In this document: piece after piece, positions 7,966 through 16,227 of the stretch
Layout of the letters: each line of letters starts with the position of its first letter
Position numbering within the stretch: the first letter of the stretch is position 1
Assembly: GCA_900544675.1 (NCBI GenBank)
Contig: UQVZ01000026.1
Location: 1-42,365 of the forward strand
Length of the DNA: 42,365 bases
Origin: an uncultured Bacteroides sp.
GTDB lineage: Bacteria > Bacteroidota > Bacteroidia > Bacteroidales > Bacteroidaceae
Direction: 5' to 3'
Notes under the pieces: generated by a model
What the model saw: the letters and a program-made list of their open reading frames with translations, nothing else
Database searches by the model: none
What the model was told of the DNA's origin: nothing
Made by a program: the position numbers and the translations under genes

Positions 7966-10182
7966 TCACATCCGTTCGTGGAAACTGCGCGAAATGACCT
8001 CCAGCTGGTGCTCACGGCTCAGCTTGATGAAGTTTACGGCATAGCCCGACACACGGATAGTCAGTTGCGGATACTTCTCCGGATGCTTCATCGCGTCTTC
8101 CAGCATCTCGCGGTTCAGCACATTCACGTTCAAGTGATGCGCGCCTTTCACGAAATAACCGTCCGTCAAGGTCACCAGGTTCTCGATGCGGCTCTCACGG
8201 TCTACGCCCAACGATTTCGGCACGATAGAAAATGTATTACTGATGCCGTCCTGAGAATCGCGGTAACGCAACTTGGCTACCGAACTCAACGAAGCGACCG
8301 CGCCGTTCTTGTCACGCCCGTGCATCGGGTTGGCACCCGGCGCAAAAGCGACACCCTTGGCACGTCCGTCGGGAGTGGCGCCCGTCTTCTTGCCATACAT
8401 CACGTTCGAAGTAATGGTCAGGATAGAAAGCGTCGGCTTCGCATGCTTATATACCGGAAGTTTTTTCAGCTCCTCGTCGAAATAATAAATCAAGTCTACC
8501 GCCAGATGGTCTACCCGGTCGTCGTCGTTCCCGAAGCAAGGGAATTCGCCTTCGATATCGAAACCCTCGGTCAGACCGATATCATTGCGCCGTGCCCTCA
8601 CCTTGGCATACTTGATGGCCGAAAGCGAGTCTACGGCAATCGACATTCCCGCTACGCCGTACGCCAGATTGATTTCGGGGTCTGTATCTACAAAAGCCAT
8701 CTGCGCCTTCTCGTAATAATACTTGTCGTGCATGTAATGGATGATGTTCATGGCGTCGTTGTACACGCGCGCCATCTCTTTCAGCACCTTCTTGTAATTG
8801 GCAAGCACCTCTTCGAAGTTCAGCTCGTCACTGCTCAATACCGGGATGTCCTTCACCATTATGGTACCCGTGTTTTCGCAACACCCACCATTGATGGCAA
8901 GCAATAAAGCCTTTGCCAGGTTGCAACGCGCGCCGAAAAACTGGATGTGTCGGCCGATATCCTGATACGACACACAGCAAGCTATTCCGTAATCGTCCGA
9001 GCCGCGCACCTCACGCATCAGGTCATCGTTTTCATACTGGATGGAAGAAGTGTCGATAGACACCTGCGCGCAGAATTCCTTAAAGCCTTCGGGCAACTGC
9101 GGACTCCAGAGCACGGTCAGATTCGGCTCGGGCGACGGGCCCAGGTTATACAAGGTCTGCAAGAAACGGAACGAAGTCTTGGTCACCTTCATCCGCCCGT
9201 CATTGAAACGTCCGCCCACCGATTCGGTCACCCACGTGGGGTCGCCCGCAAAGATATCGGTATACGCCTGCATACGCAAGTGACGCACCATACGCAGCTT
9301 GATGACAAACTGGTCGATCAACTCCTGCGCGTGCACCTCGTCCAGCGTCCCGCGGGCCATGTCATATTCGATATAGATATCGAGGAACGACGACACATTG
9401 CCCAGCGACATGGCCGCTCCGTCCTGCTCTTTCACCGCAGCCAGATAAGCCATATACACCCATTGCACCGCCTCCTGCGCCGTTCGGGCAGGACGGCTCA
9501 GGTCGAGTCCATACTGTCCGCCCAACACCTTGATTTCCTTCAGGGCCTTGATTTGCTCGGCCACTTCCTCGCGCAGGCGGATACGCTCGTCGGTCATCGG
9601 ACCTGTCAGGTGGCGCAAATCATCCTGCTTGGCCTCTATCAGGCGGTCCAGTCCGTACAGGGCCAGGCGCCGGTAGTCGCCGATGATGCGTCCGCGCGCA
9701 TAATTATCGGGCAATCCCGTCAGGAAGCCCAGCGAACGGAACGAACGGATTTCTTCCGTATAGGCGTCAAACACGCCGTCATTATGCGTCTTACGATAAT
9801 GCGTGAAAATGTCCTTCACTTTCGGGTCTACCTCCACCCCATTCTCACGGCAAGCCTTCTCTACCACCTTAATGCCCCCGAAAGGCTTGATGGCACGGCG
9901 CAATACCTCGTCGGTCTGCAAGCCTACGATCACTTCGTTATCCTTATCGATATATCCCGGAGCAAACGAAGTGATAGTCGACACGGTAGACGGGTCGAGC
10001 GAGCGCACGCCGTTATTGGCACGTTCTTCGGCAAGAGCCTCCAAGCATTTGTTCCATACCGCTTTGGTGCGTTCCGTAGGTCCTGTCAGGAAAGAAGCGT
10101 CGCCTACATAAGGAGTAATGTTCGTCTTCACGAAATCGGTGACGTCGATGTGATGGTTCCAACGTCCCGGTTTGAAATTCAT
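7966..10182 (-). CDS. pflB: Formate C-acetyltransferase (pyruvate formate-lyase)
   Basis: Cytoplasmic glycyl-radical enzyme converting pyruvate and CoA to formate and acetyl-CoA, a central step of mixed-acid fermentation. The length of about 738 residues is normal. Key sites are visible: the adjacent catalytic cysteines in IACCVSYQ (about C402/C403) and the C-terminal glycyl-radical loop RVSGYAV (Gly about 713). The frame also allows an ATG two codons earlier (10188). I use MNFKPGRW, but either start fits. Its activase gene follows across a repeat array. A good Bacteroidetes promoter lies at 10242-10273. Confidence 0.95.
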   Translation of the reverse strand: MNFKPGRWNHHIDVTDFVKTNITPYVGDASFLTGPTERTKAVWNKCLEALAEERANNGVRSLDPSTVSTITSFAPGYIDKDNEVIVGLQTDEVLRRAIKPFGGIKVVEKACRENGVEVDPKVKDIFTHYRKTHNDGVFDAYTEEIRSFRSLGFLTGLPDNYARGRIIGDYRRLALYGLDRLIEAKQDDLRHLTGPMTDERIRLREEVAEQIKALKEIKVLGGQYGLDLSRPARTAQEAVQWVYMAYLAAVKEQDGAAMSLGNVSSFLDIYIEYDMARGTLDEVHAQELIDQFVIKLRMVRHLRMQAYTDIFAGDPTWVTESVGGRFNDGRMKVTKTSFRFLQTLYNLGPSPEPNLTVLWSPQLPEGFKEFCAQVSIDTSSIQYENDDLMREVRGSDDYGIACCVSYQDIGRHIQFFGARCNLAKALLLAINGGCCENTGTIMVKDIPVLSSDELNFEEVLANYKKVLKEMARVYNDAMNIIHYMHDKYYYEKAQMAFVDTDPEINLAYGVAGMSIAVDSLSAIKYAKVRARRNDIGLTEGFDIEGEFPCFGNDDDRVDHLAVDLIYYFDEELKKLPVYKHAKPTLSILTITSNVMYGKKTGATPDGRAKGVAFAPGANPMHGRDKNGAVASLSSVAKLRYRDSQDGISNTFSIVPKSLGVDRESRIENLVTLTDGYFVKGAHHLNVNVLNREMLEDAMKHPEKYPQLTIRVSGYAVNFIKLSREHQLEVISRSFHERM

Positions 10183-10241
10183 TGTCATAAGGCAAGAAAT
10201 TGATTAAAATGTGATATACTCGTTTTTCCTAAAAACAGGCG

Positions 10242-10273
10242 CAAAGGTACGGAAAATCCCCATACGCCGCAAT
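10242..10273 (-). promoter_or_regulatory. pflB promoter
   Basis: On the minus strand, TACCTTTG (10242-10249) matches TAnnTTTG, with TTG of a -33 element at 10270-10272 after a 20-base spacer. The predicted 5' leader is roughly 50 bases. Confidence 0.7.
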
Positions 10274-10325
10274 ACCTGAAAATAGGGATACGCAAAAATA
10301 GCGCGAAAAAAAGTAAGTGAAATGC

Positions 10326-10356
10326 TTGCACAAGTCAAAAACTCCATCTATCTTTG
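10326..10356 (+). promoter_or_regulatory. Promoter of the tRNA cluster
   Basis: TTG (10326-10328), a 20-base spacer and TATCTTTG (10349-10356) give a consensus-like Bacteroidetes promoter about 45 bases before the first tRNA. Confidence 0.75.
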
Positions 10357-10400
10357 CACCGCGTTTGAGAGAAAACGACAATTCAGAACTACAGAACAAC

Positions 10401-10487
10401 GGAAGTTTGGGTGAGTGGCTGAAACCAGCAGTTTGCTAAACTGCCGTACGGGTTACCGTACCGGGGGTTCGAATCCCCCAGCTTCCG
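10401..10487 (+). tRNA. tRNA-Ser (GCT), copy 1
   Basis: Class II tRNA of 87 bases. The acceptor pairs GGAAGTT with AGCTTCC, the discriminator is G, the anticodon arm is GCAGT/ACTGC with loop TTGCTAA (anticodon GCT), a long variable arm (GTACGGGTTACCGTAC) follows, and the T arm is GGGGG/CCCCC. CCA is not encoded. Confidence 0.95.
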
Positions 10488-10507
10488 CGGACAAAAATAT
10501 AAAGAAC

Positions 10508-10580
10508 GGCGCTTTCGTCTAGTGGCCTAGGACGCGGCCCTCTCACGGCTGAAACACGGGTTCGATTCCCGTATGCGCTA
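10508..10580 (+). tRNA. tRNA-Glu (CTC)
   Basis: A tRNA of 73 bases. The anticodon stem CGGCC/GGCTG closes loop CTCTCAC (anticodon CTC) and the T arm is ACGGG/CCCGT. The acceptor GGCGCTT pairs with ATGCGCT, with a G-T first pair and one T-T mismatch at the sixth pair. It lies between two identical tRNA-Ser genes. Confidence 0.88.
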
Positions 10581-10596
10581 CAATCAGCTTACTTTC

Positions 10597-10683
10597 GGAA
10601 GTTTGGGTGAGTGGCTGAAACCAGCAGTTTGCTAAACTGCCGTACGGGTTACCGTACCGGGGGTTCGAATCCCCCAGCTTCCG
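10597..10683 (+). tRNA. tRNA-Ser (GCT), copy 2
   Basis: Base-for-base duplicate of the tRNA-Ser at 10401-10487, including the variable arm. The two copies flank tRNA-Glu, which points to a local duplication within one transcription unit. Confidence 0.95.
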
Positions 10684-10693
10684 CAGCAATTTT

Positions 10694-10729
10694 AAAAGGA
10701 AGAGAGTTCTAAAAACTTTCTTCCTTTTT
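10694..10729 (+). terminator. Terminator of the tRNA cluster
   Basis: The stem AAAAGGAAG (10694-10702) pairs with CTTCCTTTT (10720-10728) and ends in T residues, directly after the last tRNA. Confidence 0.75.
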
Positions 10730-10897
10730 CATTTCTATCACCTTTGAACATCTCCGATGTAGCATCCGGATGAAAAGGAAATCCCATGCTGTGAAATACC
10801 ATTATCTACGCATCCATATAGCCGATGAGAATTCTTTTGCCATAATCAGGGAACTGGTGGACGAAAACACCTATTTTATACCATCGTGGAAAGGTTG

Positions 10898-10976
10898 AAA
10901 AAAAGGAAAAAGAGCGATTGAAGCCTTTAGTGAAGGATCTGCAATCCAACCCAGTACATCTAATCACTCTCTTTTT
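10898..10976 (-). ncRNA. Candidate small structured RNA (about 78 bases)
   Basis: On the minus strand, a -7 box TATCTTTG (10981-10988) predicts a start near 10975. That is exactly where a closing stem begins: AAAAAGAG-AG-TGATT (10962-10976) pairs with AATCGCTCTTTTT (10907-10919). Inside it is a small hairpin with GGAT arms (10935-10947). After the closing stem come CC and seven T residues (10898-10904), a normal intrinsic terminator tail. The start point, fully paired body and terminator coincide, with no reading frame of note. I know no named family that it matches. Confidence 0.55.
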
Positions 10977-10980
10977 AATA

Positions 10981-11010
10981 CAAAGATACGATTAATCCAT
11001 AAAAAACAAT
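10981..11010 (-). promoter_or_regulatory. Promoter of the small-RNA candidate
   Basis: Minus-strand TATCTTTG (10981-10988) with ATTG (11007-11010) at an 18-base spacing, pointing towards the structured RNA candidate. Confidence 0.55.
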
Positions 11011-11369
11011 GCACCCTGTCCAGCAATCAATTCTTATGAGCAATTTCCACATCGTCTTCTACATGAATTTCCAAATCTAATCTTTCCTGCCAAGAAGAAT
11101 GGGTAGCCACAGGACTGCAAAATCAATTATCCGTCTTATCAAAAACAGCACGATAATATGCATGCATTTATATATATTATTGGTCTAGATGATTTCCAAT
11201 ACAAGTCGGATTACATCTACATGCATAAACCATACAAAATAGTTTCACGGGCAATAGAATATAGTTTCGCGGCACCGCGCACATAGATTAAAAAAATCAA
11301 AACGGACATTAGTGGTAAACAATGAATAGATTCTCCGTTATTTGAAACGGAATTTAATAAAATTATAAA

Positions 11370-11462
11370 ATGACACGAAAGATTACAAAGAACGAAGAGA
11401 AAGCATCAGGACGGATACTGAATGAGCAAGAACTATGGTTTTTCAATGAATTTATCCTGTAG
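11370..11462 (+). pseudogene. Short relic reading frame
   Basis: Thirty codons beginning MTRKITKNEEKASG and ending at TAG. After that stop the same frame stays open for about 14 further codons. The composition (K, E and R rich) is protein-like, but I know no family for it. It could be a tiny real gene, and a decayed N-terminal fragment seems more likely. Confidence 0.25.
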
Positions 11463-11496
11463 ATTTATAATGATAAGCGATTGAAAGATACATTTG

Positions 11497-11512
11497 TGAG
11501 TTAATTAACTCA
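11497..11512. promoter_or_regulatory. 16-bp perfect palindrome upstream of the HAD gene
   Basis: TGAGTTAATTAACTCA is its own reverse complement, about 105 bases upstream of the -7 box of the HAD hydrolase gene. It could be a dimeric regulator site. No regulator can be named. Confidence 0.35.
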
Positions 11513-11615
11513 ACTGACATTCAAATTAACGACTAAAAATGCATACTTTTTAGGCATAAAAGTGATTGATGAAAATTGACGCCGATGGTTTTATCCCATT
11601 TTGTTGCTTTTTTAC

Positions 11616-11623
11616 TATTTTTG
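11616..11623 (+). promoter_or_regulatory. -7 box for the HAD hydrolase gene
   Basis: TATTTTTG matches TAnnTTTG about 80 bases before the ATG at 11701. No -33 element at the usual distance is evident. Confidence 0.5.
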
Positions 11624-11700
11624 CCAACGAAACGGGAAGAGTTTTTCCGTGTGGAAAATACAAAAAGAACAACTCTGTACCGTAATTATAAAAAAGAAAG

Positions 11701-12327
11701 ATGATGATAAAGAACATTGCATTCGATTTCGGGGGAGTAATCGTCGACCTCGACCGGGAACAGGCCGTGCAGGCTTTTATCCGCCTAGGGCTGAAAGATG
11801 CCGACCGCATTCTCGACAAATATCACCAGACAGGTATTTTCCAGGAGCTGGAAGAAGGAAAACTCAGCGAAGAAGCTTATCGGGAGAAGCTAAGCGCGCT
11901 ATGCGGCAGGACCTTGACACGCGAAGAGGTGCGACAAGTCTGGATGGGATTCGTCAGGGGGATGGATTTGCACAAGCTGGACTATATAGAGCAATTGCGC
12001 CAACGGGGCTACCGCACCTACCTGCTCAGCAACACCAATCCCTATCTGATGGATTATTGGGCACGCACGCCGCGGTTCACTCCATCAGGCAAAAGCATCG
12101 ACATGTATTTCGACAAGCTGTATCTTTCGTTCGAAATGAGATGCATGAAACCGAATGCGGAAATATTCCGGCTCATGCTGAAGGACGCGCAAATCTATCC
12201 CGAAGAAACGCTTTTCGTGGATGACAGCACAACGAACATCGAAGCCGGCAAAGCTTTCGGCATGCATACCTTCCAACCCGAAAACGCTTCCGACTGGCGC
12301 AGGCAAGTAGATGCCTTATTGGGATAA
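11701..12327 (+). CDS. HAD-family phosphatase (YihX-like)
   Basis: A protein of 208 residues. Motif I FDFGGVIVDLD holds the nucleophile Asp near residue 9. Its second acidic position is replaced by Gly, as in the YihX/epoxide-hydrolase-like HAD group. Motif II is LLSNTNP, and motif III/IV is the Lys of MKPNAEIF followed by FVDDSTTNIEAG. A helical cap is inserted after motif I. The family dephosphorylates small sugar phosphates such as alpha-glucose 1-phosphate, but the exact substrate cannot be read from sequence. It probably forms a single-gene unit and shares a bidirectional terminator with the converging transporter gene. Confidence 0.88.
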   Translation: MMIKNIAFDFGGVIVDLDREQAVQAFIRLGLKDADRILDKYHQTGIFQELEEGKLSEEAYREKLSALCGRTLTREEVRQVWMGFVRGMDLHKLDYIEQLRQRGYRTYLLSNTNPYLMDYWARTPRFTPSGKSIDMYFDKLYLSFEMRCMKPNAEIFRLMLKDAQIYPEETLFVDDSTTNIEAGKAFGMHTFQPENASDWRRQVDALLG

Positions 12328-12330
12328 AGG

Positions 12331-12385
12331 GAAAAAAGAAAGAAACGCAGACTCATGCCTACTGATTTACATGAATCTGCGTTTC
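12331..12385. terminator. Bidirectional terminator between HAD gene and transporter
   Basis: Perfect 10-bp stem GAAACGCAGA (12342-12351) / TCTGCGTTTC (12376-12385). The minus-strand side is followed by a T-rich stretch (12331-12341) and the plus-strand side by GCTATTTT. It serves the convergent genes on both sides, better on the minus strand. Confidence 0.75.
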
Positions 12386-12421
12386 GCTATTTTATCAAGC
12401 CTGCACAGGCTGCAATGAAGG

Positions 12422-14098
12422 CTAAGCCATAAACAGGATGAACAACTGTGCCGTCAGGATACGCAGGAACATCACCAACGGATAAACCGTAGAATAGCCT
12501 ACAGCCGGCGCGTCATTGCCCGAAACCTGATTGGAGTAAGCCAATGCAGGGGGGTCGGTCGTACTACCGGCAATCAGACCAATCAGGGTATAATAATTAA
12601 TCTTGTAATACAGACGGGCTATCAAGCCGATAATCATCAGCGGAAGCAACGTGATGAGGAAACCTACGCCTACATACAGCAGGCCGTCGCCCTCTACTAC
12701 CGTCTGCACAAAATTCTCGCCCGCCTTGATGCCGACACTCGCCAGGAATAACACCAATCCCACCTCGCGCAACATCAGGTTGGCACTCATCGTGGTATAA
12801 GTCACCAAGTGTACTTTATAACCGAACCGTCCGATAAGGATGGCGATAATCAACGGACCGCCAGCCAGACCCAGCTTAACCGGAGTAGGAATGCCCGGAA
12901 TGGCAAAAGGCAGACTACCGAACAGAATACCGCACAAGATACCGACGAAAATAGTAACGATATTCGGATGGTCCAGACGCTTCAACTGGTTACCCAACAT
13001 AGCCGCCACACGCTCGATAGCATCCTGCGGACCTACCACCATCACACGGTCACCGACCTGCAAGGTCAAGCTTCGGGCGGCAAACAAGTCCATACCCGAA
13101 CGGTTGACACGTGTCACATTCACACCATACATGCTGCTGAAATGCAATTCGCCCACGGTCTTGCCATTGATGGAAGGCTGTGTGACCAGGATACGGCGGG
13201 AAACCATCGGCTTGCAATCCGTACTCTGGTGTTCCCAGTCCACTTCAATCTTCGACCCGATGAACGCCTCGATGGCTTCCGAATCGTCCTCGGCACACAC
13301 GATGTTCATTTCATCGCCCAAATGGAGCACCGTCTTCGAGGTAGGGATACGCACCTCGCCTTCTTGCAGGATGCGCGAACAGACAAAGCTACGCGCCAGG
13401 AAGTTCTGCAACTGCAGGATTGTCTTCCCGTCCAACGCCCGGTTTTCCACCCGAAGCTGGATGCGGTAGGGCTTCAGGTGCGGATTGGCTTCTTCAGCCT
13501 GCTGGATGGCTTCTGACTCTTTGTCAAGGTCTACGCGGCAAATGTACCGAATCAGAATCATCGAAAGAATGATGCCGATTACACCCAGCGGATAGGCACA
13601 GGCATACCCCATCGCAATTTCGGGACCGTCGTAATGCAACTGCTGCAAGGCCTCGTTGGCGGCACCAAGTCCCGGAGTGTTCGTCACGGCACCGCAAAGG
13701 ATACCGACTATCATCGGCACCTCGATGCGCCCCTGCAACGCATAATAAATAATGAGGGCAACAATGATATTGAATGCCACGATACCCGTCGCCAACAAGT
13801 TGAGCCTGAGGCCTCCTTCCTTGAACGAGGAGAAGAACGAAGGCCCCACCTGCAGACCGATACAGAACACAAACAATATCAACCCGAAATCTTGCAGGAA
13901 CGAAAGGATGGCAGGATTCCCCGTAAAGCCGAAGTGTCCAGCCAAGATTCCCACAAACAACACGAAAGTGACTCCCAGCGAGATGCCGAAAATCTTGATT
14001 TTCCCTAAGAGTACTCCACCCGAAATCACAAAGGCATAAAGCGCCACGATATGCGCGATAGAGTTAGGATTCGTTAACAAATCTTGTAGCCAATTCAT
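12422..14098 (-). CDS. AspT/YidE-type putative transporter with two RCK_C domains
   Basis: A protein of 558 residues. Two bundles of about five to six transmembrane helices flank a central cytoplasmic region of roughly 190 residues. That region contains two TrkA-C/RCK_C-like domains (around 205-290 and 295-375, the second containing VGDRVMVVGPQDAIERV). The C-terminal bundle has the family phrase AGSTTDPPALAY and the N-terminal bundle the related GAVTNTPGLGAANEAL, showing the internal duplication. This is the aspartate:alanine exchanger (AAEx) fold, and YidE/YbjL members have no proven substrate. A clean promoter lies at 14134-14164, divergent from mutA. Confidence 0.9.
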   Translation of the reverse strand: MNWLQDLLTNPNSIAHIVALYAFVISGGVLLGKIKIFGISLGVTFVLFVGILAGHFGFTGNPAILSFLQDFGLILFVFCIGLQVGPSFFSSFKEGGLRLNLLATGIVAFNIIVALIIYYALQGRIEVPMIVGILCGAVTNTPGLGAANEALQQLHYDGPEIAMGYACAYPLGVIGIILSMILIRYICRVDLDKESEAIQQAEEANPHLKPYRIQLRVENRALDGKTILQLQNFLARSFVCSRILQEGEVRIPTSKTVLHLGDEMNIVCAEDDSEAIEAFIGSKIEVDWEHQSTDCKPMVSRRILVTQPSINGKTVGELHFSSMYGVNVTRVNRSGMDLFAARSLTLQVGDRVMVVGPQDAIERVAAMLGNQLKRLDHPNIVTIFVGILCGILFGSLPFAIPGIPTPVKLGLAGGPLIIAILIGRFGYKVHLVTYTTMSANLMLREVGLVLFLASVGIKAGENFVQTVVEGDGLLYVGVGFLITLLPLMIIGLIARLYYKINYYTLIGLIAGSTTDPPALAYSNQVSGNDAPAVGYSTVYPLVMFLRILTAQLFILFMA

Positions 14099-14133
14099 AA
14101 TACTATCGTTTAAAGTTTCTTTTTAATGTTTGG

Positions 14134-14164
14134 CAAATGTAACGAAATCAAACAATATGTCAAA
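14134..14164 (-). promoter_or_regulatory. Promoter of the AspT-type transporter gene
   Basis: Minus-strand TTTG (14161-14164), a 19-base spacer, then TACATTTG (14134-14141), about 36 bases from the start codon. It is divergent from the mutA promoter. Confidence 0.75.
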
Positions 14165-14222
14165 GCTTTTGCATTCAAAAATACAAATATGACAAAGAAT
14201 TCGGATGCAAAAACATCACACT

Positions 14223-14256
14223 TTTGCCCATAGTGTGCAATTTATTTGTATATTTG
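14223..14256 (+). promoter_or_regulatory. mutA promoter
   Basis: TTTG (14223-14226), a 22-base spacer (slightly long) and TATATTTG (14249-14256). A start near 14262 gives a leader of about 78 bases. It lies downstream of the in-frame ATG at 14205, which excludes that ATG as the start. Confidence 0.7.
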
Positions 14257-14339
14257 CCACAGTAGAGGATGGCATTAATTTCTATGCCGGCCTATTTTGT
14301 GAAATTGACTTAATCATAATATCACTAAAAACACTAAGT

Positions 14340-16208
14340 ATGGCAGATGCAAAAGAAAAACTCTTTTCTGATTTTCCGGAAGTGTCAACCCAGGAATGGA
14401 TGGACAAAATACAAGCCGATTTGAAAGGAGCCGACTATGAAAAGAAGCTGGTGTGGAGAACCAACGAAGGCTTCAAAGTGAAACCCTTCTACCGTCAGGA
14501 AGACCTGGAAGGGCTGAAAACGACCGACGCCTTGCCTGGAGAGTTTCCTTACCTAAGAGGAAACAAACAGGATGACAATACATGGTATGTGCGTCAGGAT
14601 ATCCGCGTAGAAAACCCTGAAGAAGCCAACCGCAAAGCCCTTGACTTACTTAATAAAGGTGTAGACTCGCTGGGCTTCCATATCCCGGCAAAAGACTTGA
14701 GCGCCGGCTATCTTCGCACCTTGCTGGAAGGCATTTATTGCGAATGTGTAGAGCTGAACTTTACTACGTGCCAACGCCACACCGTAGAATTGGCTCAGTT
14801 ATTGACCGAGTATTTCAAGGAAAAAGGATATGACCCTGAAAAGCTTTACGGCTCAGTCAATTTCGACCCCATCGGCAAGATGCTTCAGAAGGGCAAAGAC
14901 GTCAGTCCCATCATCACTCAGGCAGCACAGCTTGTAAAGGTGCTTGGCGGTTATCCTCACTTCCGCTGTATAGCGGTGAATGCGCTCCAGCTGAACAATG
15001 CGGGAGCTTATATCTATCAGGAACTGGGCTATGCACTGGCATGGGGAAGCGAATACCTGAACCGCCTGGTAGAAGCCGGTGTTCCGGCCGACCTTGCTGC
15101 CAGCAAGATTAAATTCCATTTCGGCATCAGCACCAATTATTTTATGGAAATCGCTAAATTCCGTGCGGCACGTATGCTGTGGGCATCTATCGTAAAAGCC
15201 TATCAGCCTCAGAATGATACATCGTGCCAGATGAATGTGCATGCCGAGACATCTTCTTTCAACCTGACACTGTTCGACTCGTATGTCAACCTGCTTCGTA
15301 CACAAACCGAAGCAATGAGTGCAGCCTTGGCAGGTGTAGACTCGATTACCGTCACTCCCTTTGATGCAGCCTACGAAACACCAAACGACTTTTCGGAACG
15401 CCTGGCACGCAACCAGCAGTTGCTCTTAAAAGAAGAATCCCACTTCAACCGCATTGTAGACCCCGCAGGGGGTTCGTATTACATCGAAAACCTTACCGTA
15501 GCTATTGCCCAGCAGGCATGGAACTTGTTCCTGAAAACCGATGAAGAAGGAGGTATGGTAAAAGCTATCCTCGCCGAAAGCGTGCAGAATGCCGTCAACC
15601 AGAGCAACCGGGCACGCCATGAAGCGGTATCGAAACGCAAGGAAATCTTGTTGGGCACCAACCAATACCCGAACTTCAATGAACTGGCTGGCGACAAGGC
15701 ACCGCTGGAACACACATGCGCATGTGGCGGAAAAGACCATTCGCACGAAGGCGAGACCTCGTTTGCCCGCCTCGACACCTCACGTGCAGCCAGCGAATTT
15801 GAAGCCCTCCGCCTTGAGACAGAACATTCGGGCAAGCGTCCGAAAGCCTTCATGCTTACCATCGGCAACCTGGCCATGCGTCAGGCACGTGCCCAGTTCT
15901 CATGCAATTTCCTGGCATGTGCCGGATACGAGGTAATAGACAACCTGGGCTTTGCCACGGTAGAAGAAGGCATCGAAGCAGCCATGAAAGCGCAGGCGGA
16001 CATCGTAGTGATTTGTTCGAGCGATGATGAATATGCCCAATATGCCATTCCTGCCTTCCAGGCTCTCGGCGGCCGTGCCATGTTCATCGTAGCCGGTGCG
16101 CCGGCGTGCATGGATGAACTGAAAGCCGCAGGCATCGAGCACTTCATCCACGTGCGCTGCAACGTCCTGGAAACCTTACGCGAGTTTAATAAACAGTTAT
16201 TAAAGTGA
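14340..16208 (+). CDS. mutA: Methylmalonyl-CoA mutase, small (beta) subunit
   Basis: A protein of 622 residues from MADAKEKLF. The ATG at 14205 lies upstream of the promoter and is rejected. The fold is a TIM barrel followed by a degenerate cobalamin-binding-like domain. The C-terminal domain (MLTIGNLAMRQARAQF...) lacks the DxHxxG cobalamin ligand motif, as expected for the non-catalytic subunit. With MutB it interconverts succinyl-CoA and (R)-methylmalonyl-CoA in the cytoplasm, on the route to propionate. The linker between the domains contains an unusual Cys/His cluster (CACGGKDHSH, about residues 460-469). Normally mutA abuts mutB. Here about 550 bases with another gene separate them. Confidence 0.95.
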   Translation: MADAKEKLFSDFPEVSTQEWMDKIQADLKGADYEKKLVWRTNEGFKVKPFYRQEDLEGLKTTDALPGEFPYLRGNKQDDNTWYVRQDIRVENPEEANRKALDLLNKGVDSLGFHIPAKDLSAGYLRTLLEGIYCECVELNFTTCQRHTVELAQLLTEYFKEKGYDPEKLYGSVNFDPIGKMLQKGKDVSPIITQAAQLVKVLGGYPHFRCIAVNALQLNNAGAYIYQELGYALAWGSEYLNRLVEAGVPADLAASKIKFHFGISTNYFMEIAKFRAARMLWASIVKAYQPQNDTSCQMNVHAETSSFNLTLFDSYVNLLRTQTEAMSAALAGVDSITVTPFDAAYETPNDFSERLARNQQLLLKEESHFNRIVDPAGGSYYIENLTVAIAQQAWNLFLKTDEEGGMVKAILAESVQNAVNQSNRARHEAVSKRKEILLGTNQYPNFNELAGDKAPLEHTCACGGKDHSHEGETSFARLDTSRAASEFEALRLETEHSGKRPKAFMLTIGNLAMRQARAQFSCNFLACAGYEVIDNLGFATVEEGIEAAMKAQADIVVICSSDDEYAQYAIPAFQALGGRAMFIVAGAPACMDELKAAGIEHFIHVRCNVLETLREFNKQLLK

Positions 16209-16227
16209 ATGATTTAGTTGAATAATA

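Larger units (their letters stand above)
10690..11615. other. Long intergenic stretch without a confident protein gene
   Basis: About 0.9 kb, AT-rich. It contains a small-RNA candidate (10898-10976, minus) and a 16-bp perfect palindrome (11497-11512). It also has two short plus-strand reading frames that look like relics. The first (10770-10898, 42 codons) has a frame that continues past its TGA with plausible residues. The second (11370-11462, 30 codons, starting MTRKITKNEE) is followed, after one TAG, by another open stretch to about 11505. I recognise neither peptide. An old degraded insertion or decayed gene is the simplest reading. Confidence 0.5.

Noticed and set aside
7978..10203. Long plus-strand frames (309 and 418 codons) opposite pflB
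   Set aside because: They are antisense shadows of a highly expressed gene with strong codon bias. Their composition (many H, R and Q) is not protein-like and no motif is present.
10508..10580. tRNA-Glu as a pseudogene because of an acceptor mismatch
   Set aside because: All other arms are intact, and it lies in an active-looking transcription unit between two good tRNAs.
14205..14339. Upstream start for mutA adding 45 residues
   Set aside because: The mutA promoter (-7 box at 14249-14256) lies downstream of that ATG, and the added residues are not part of the family.
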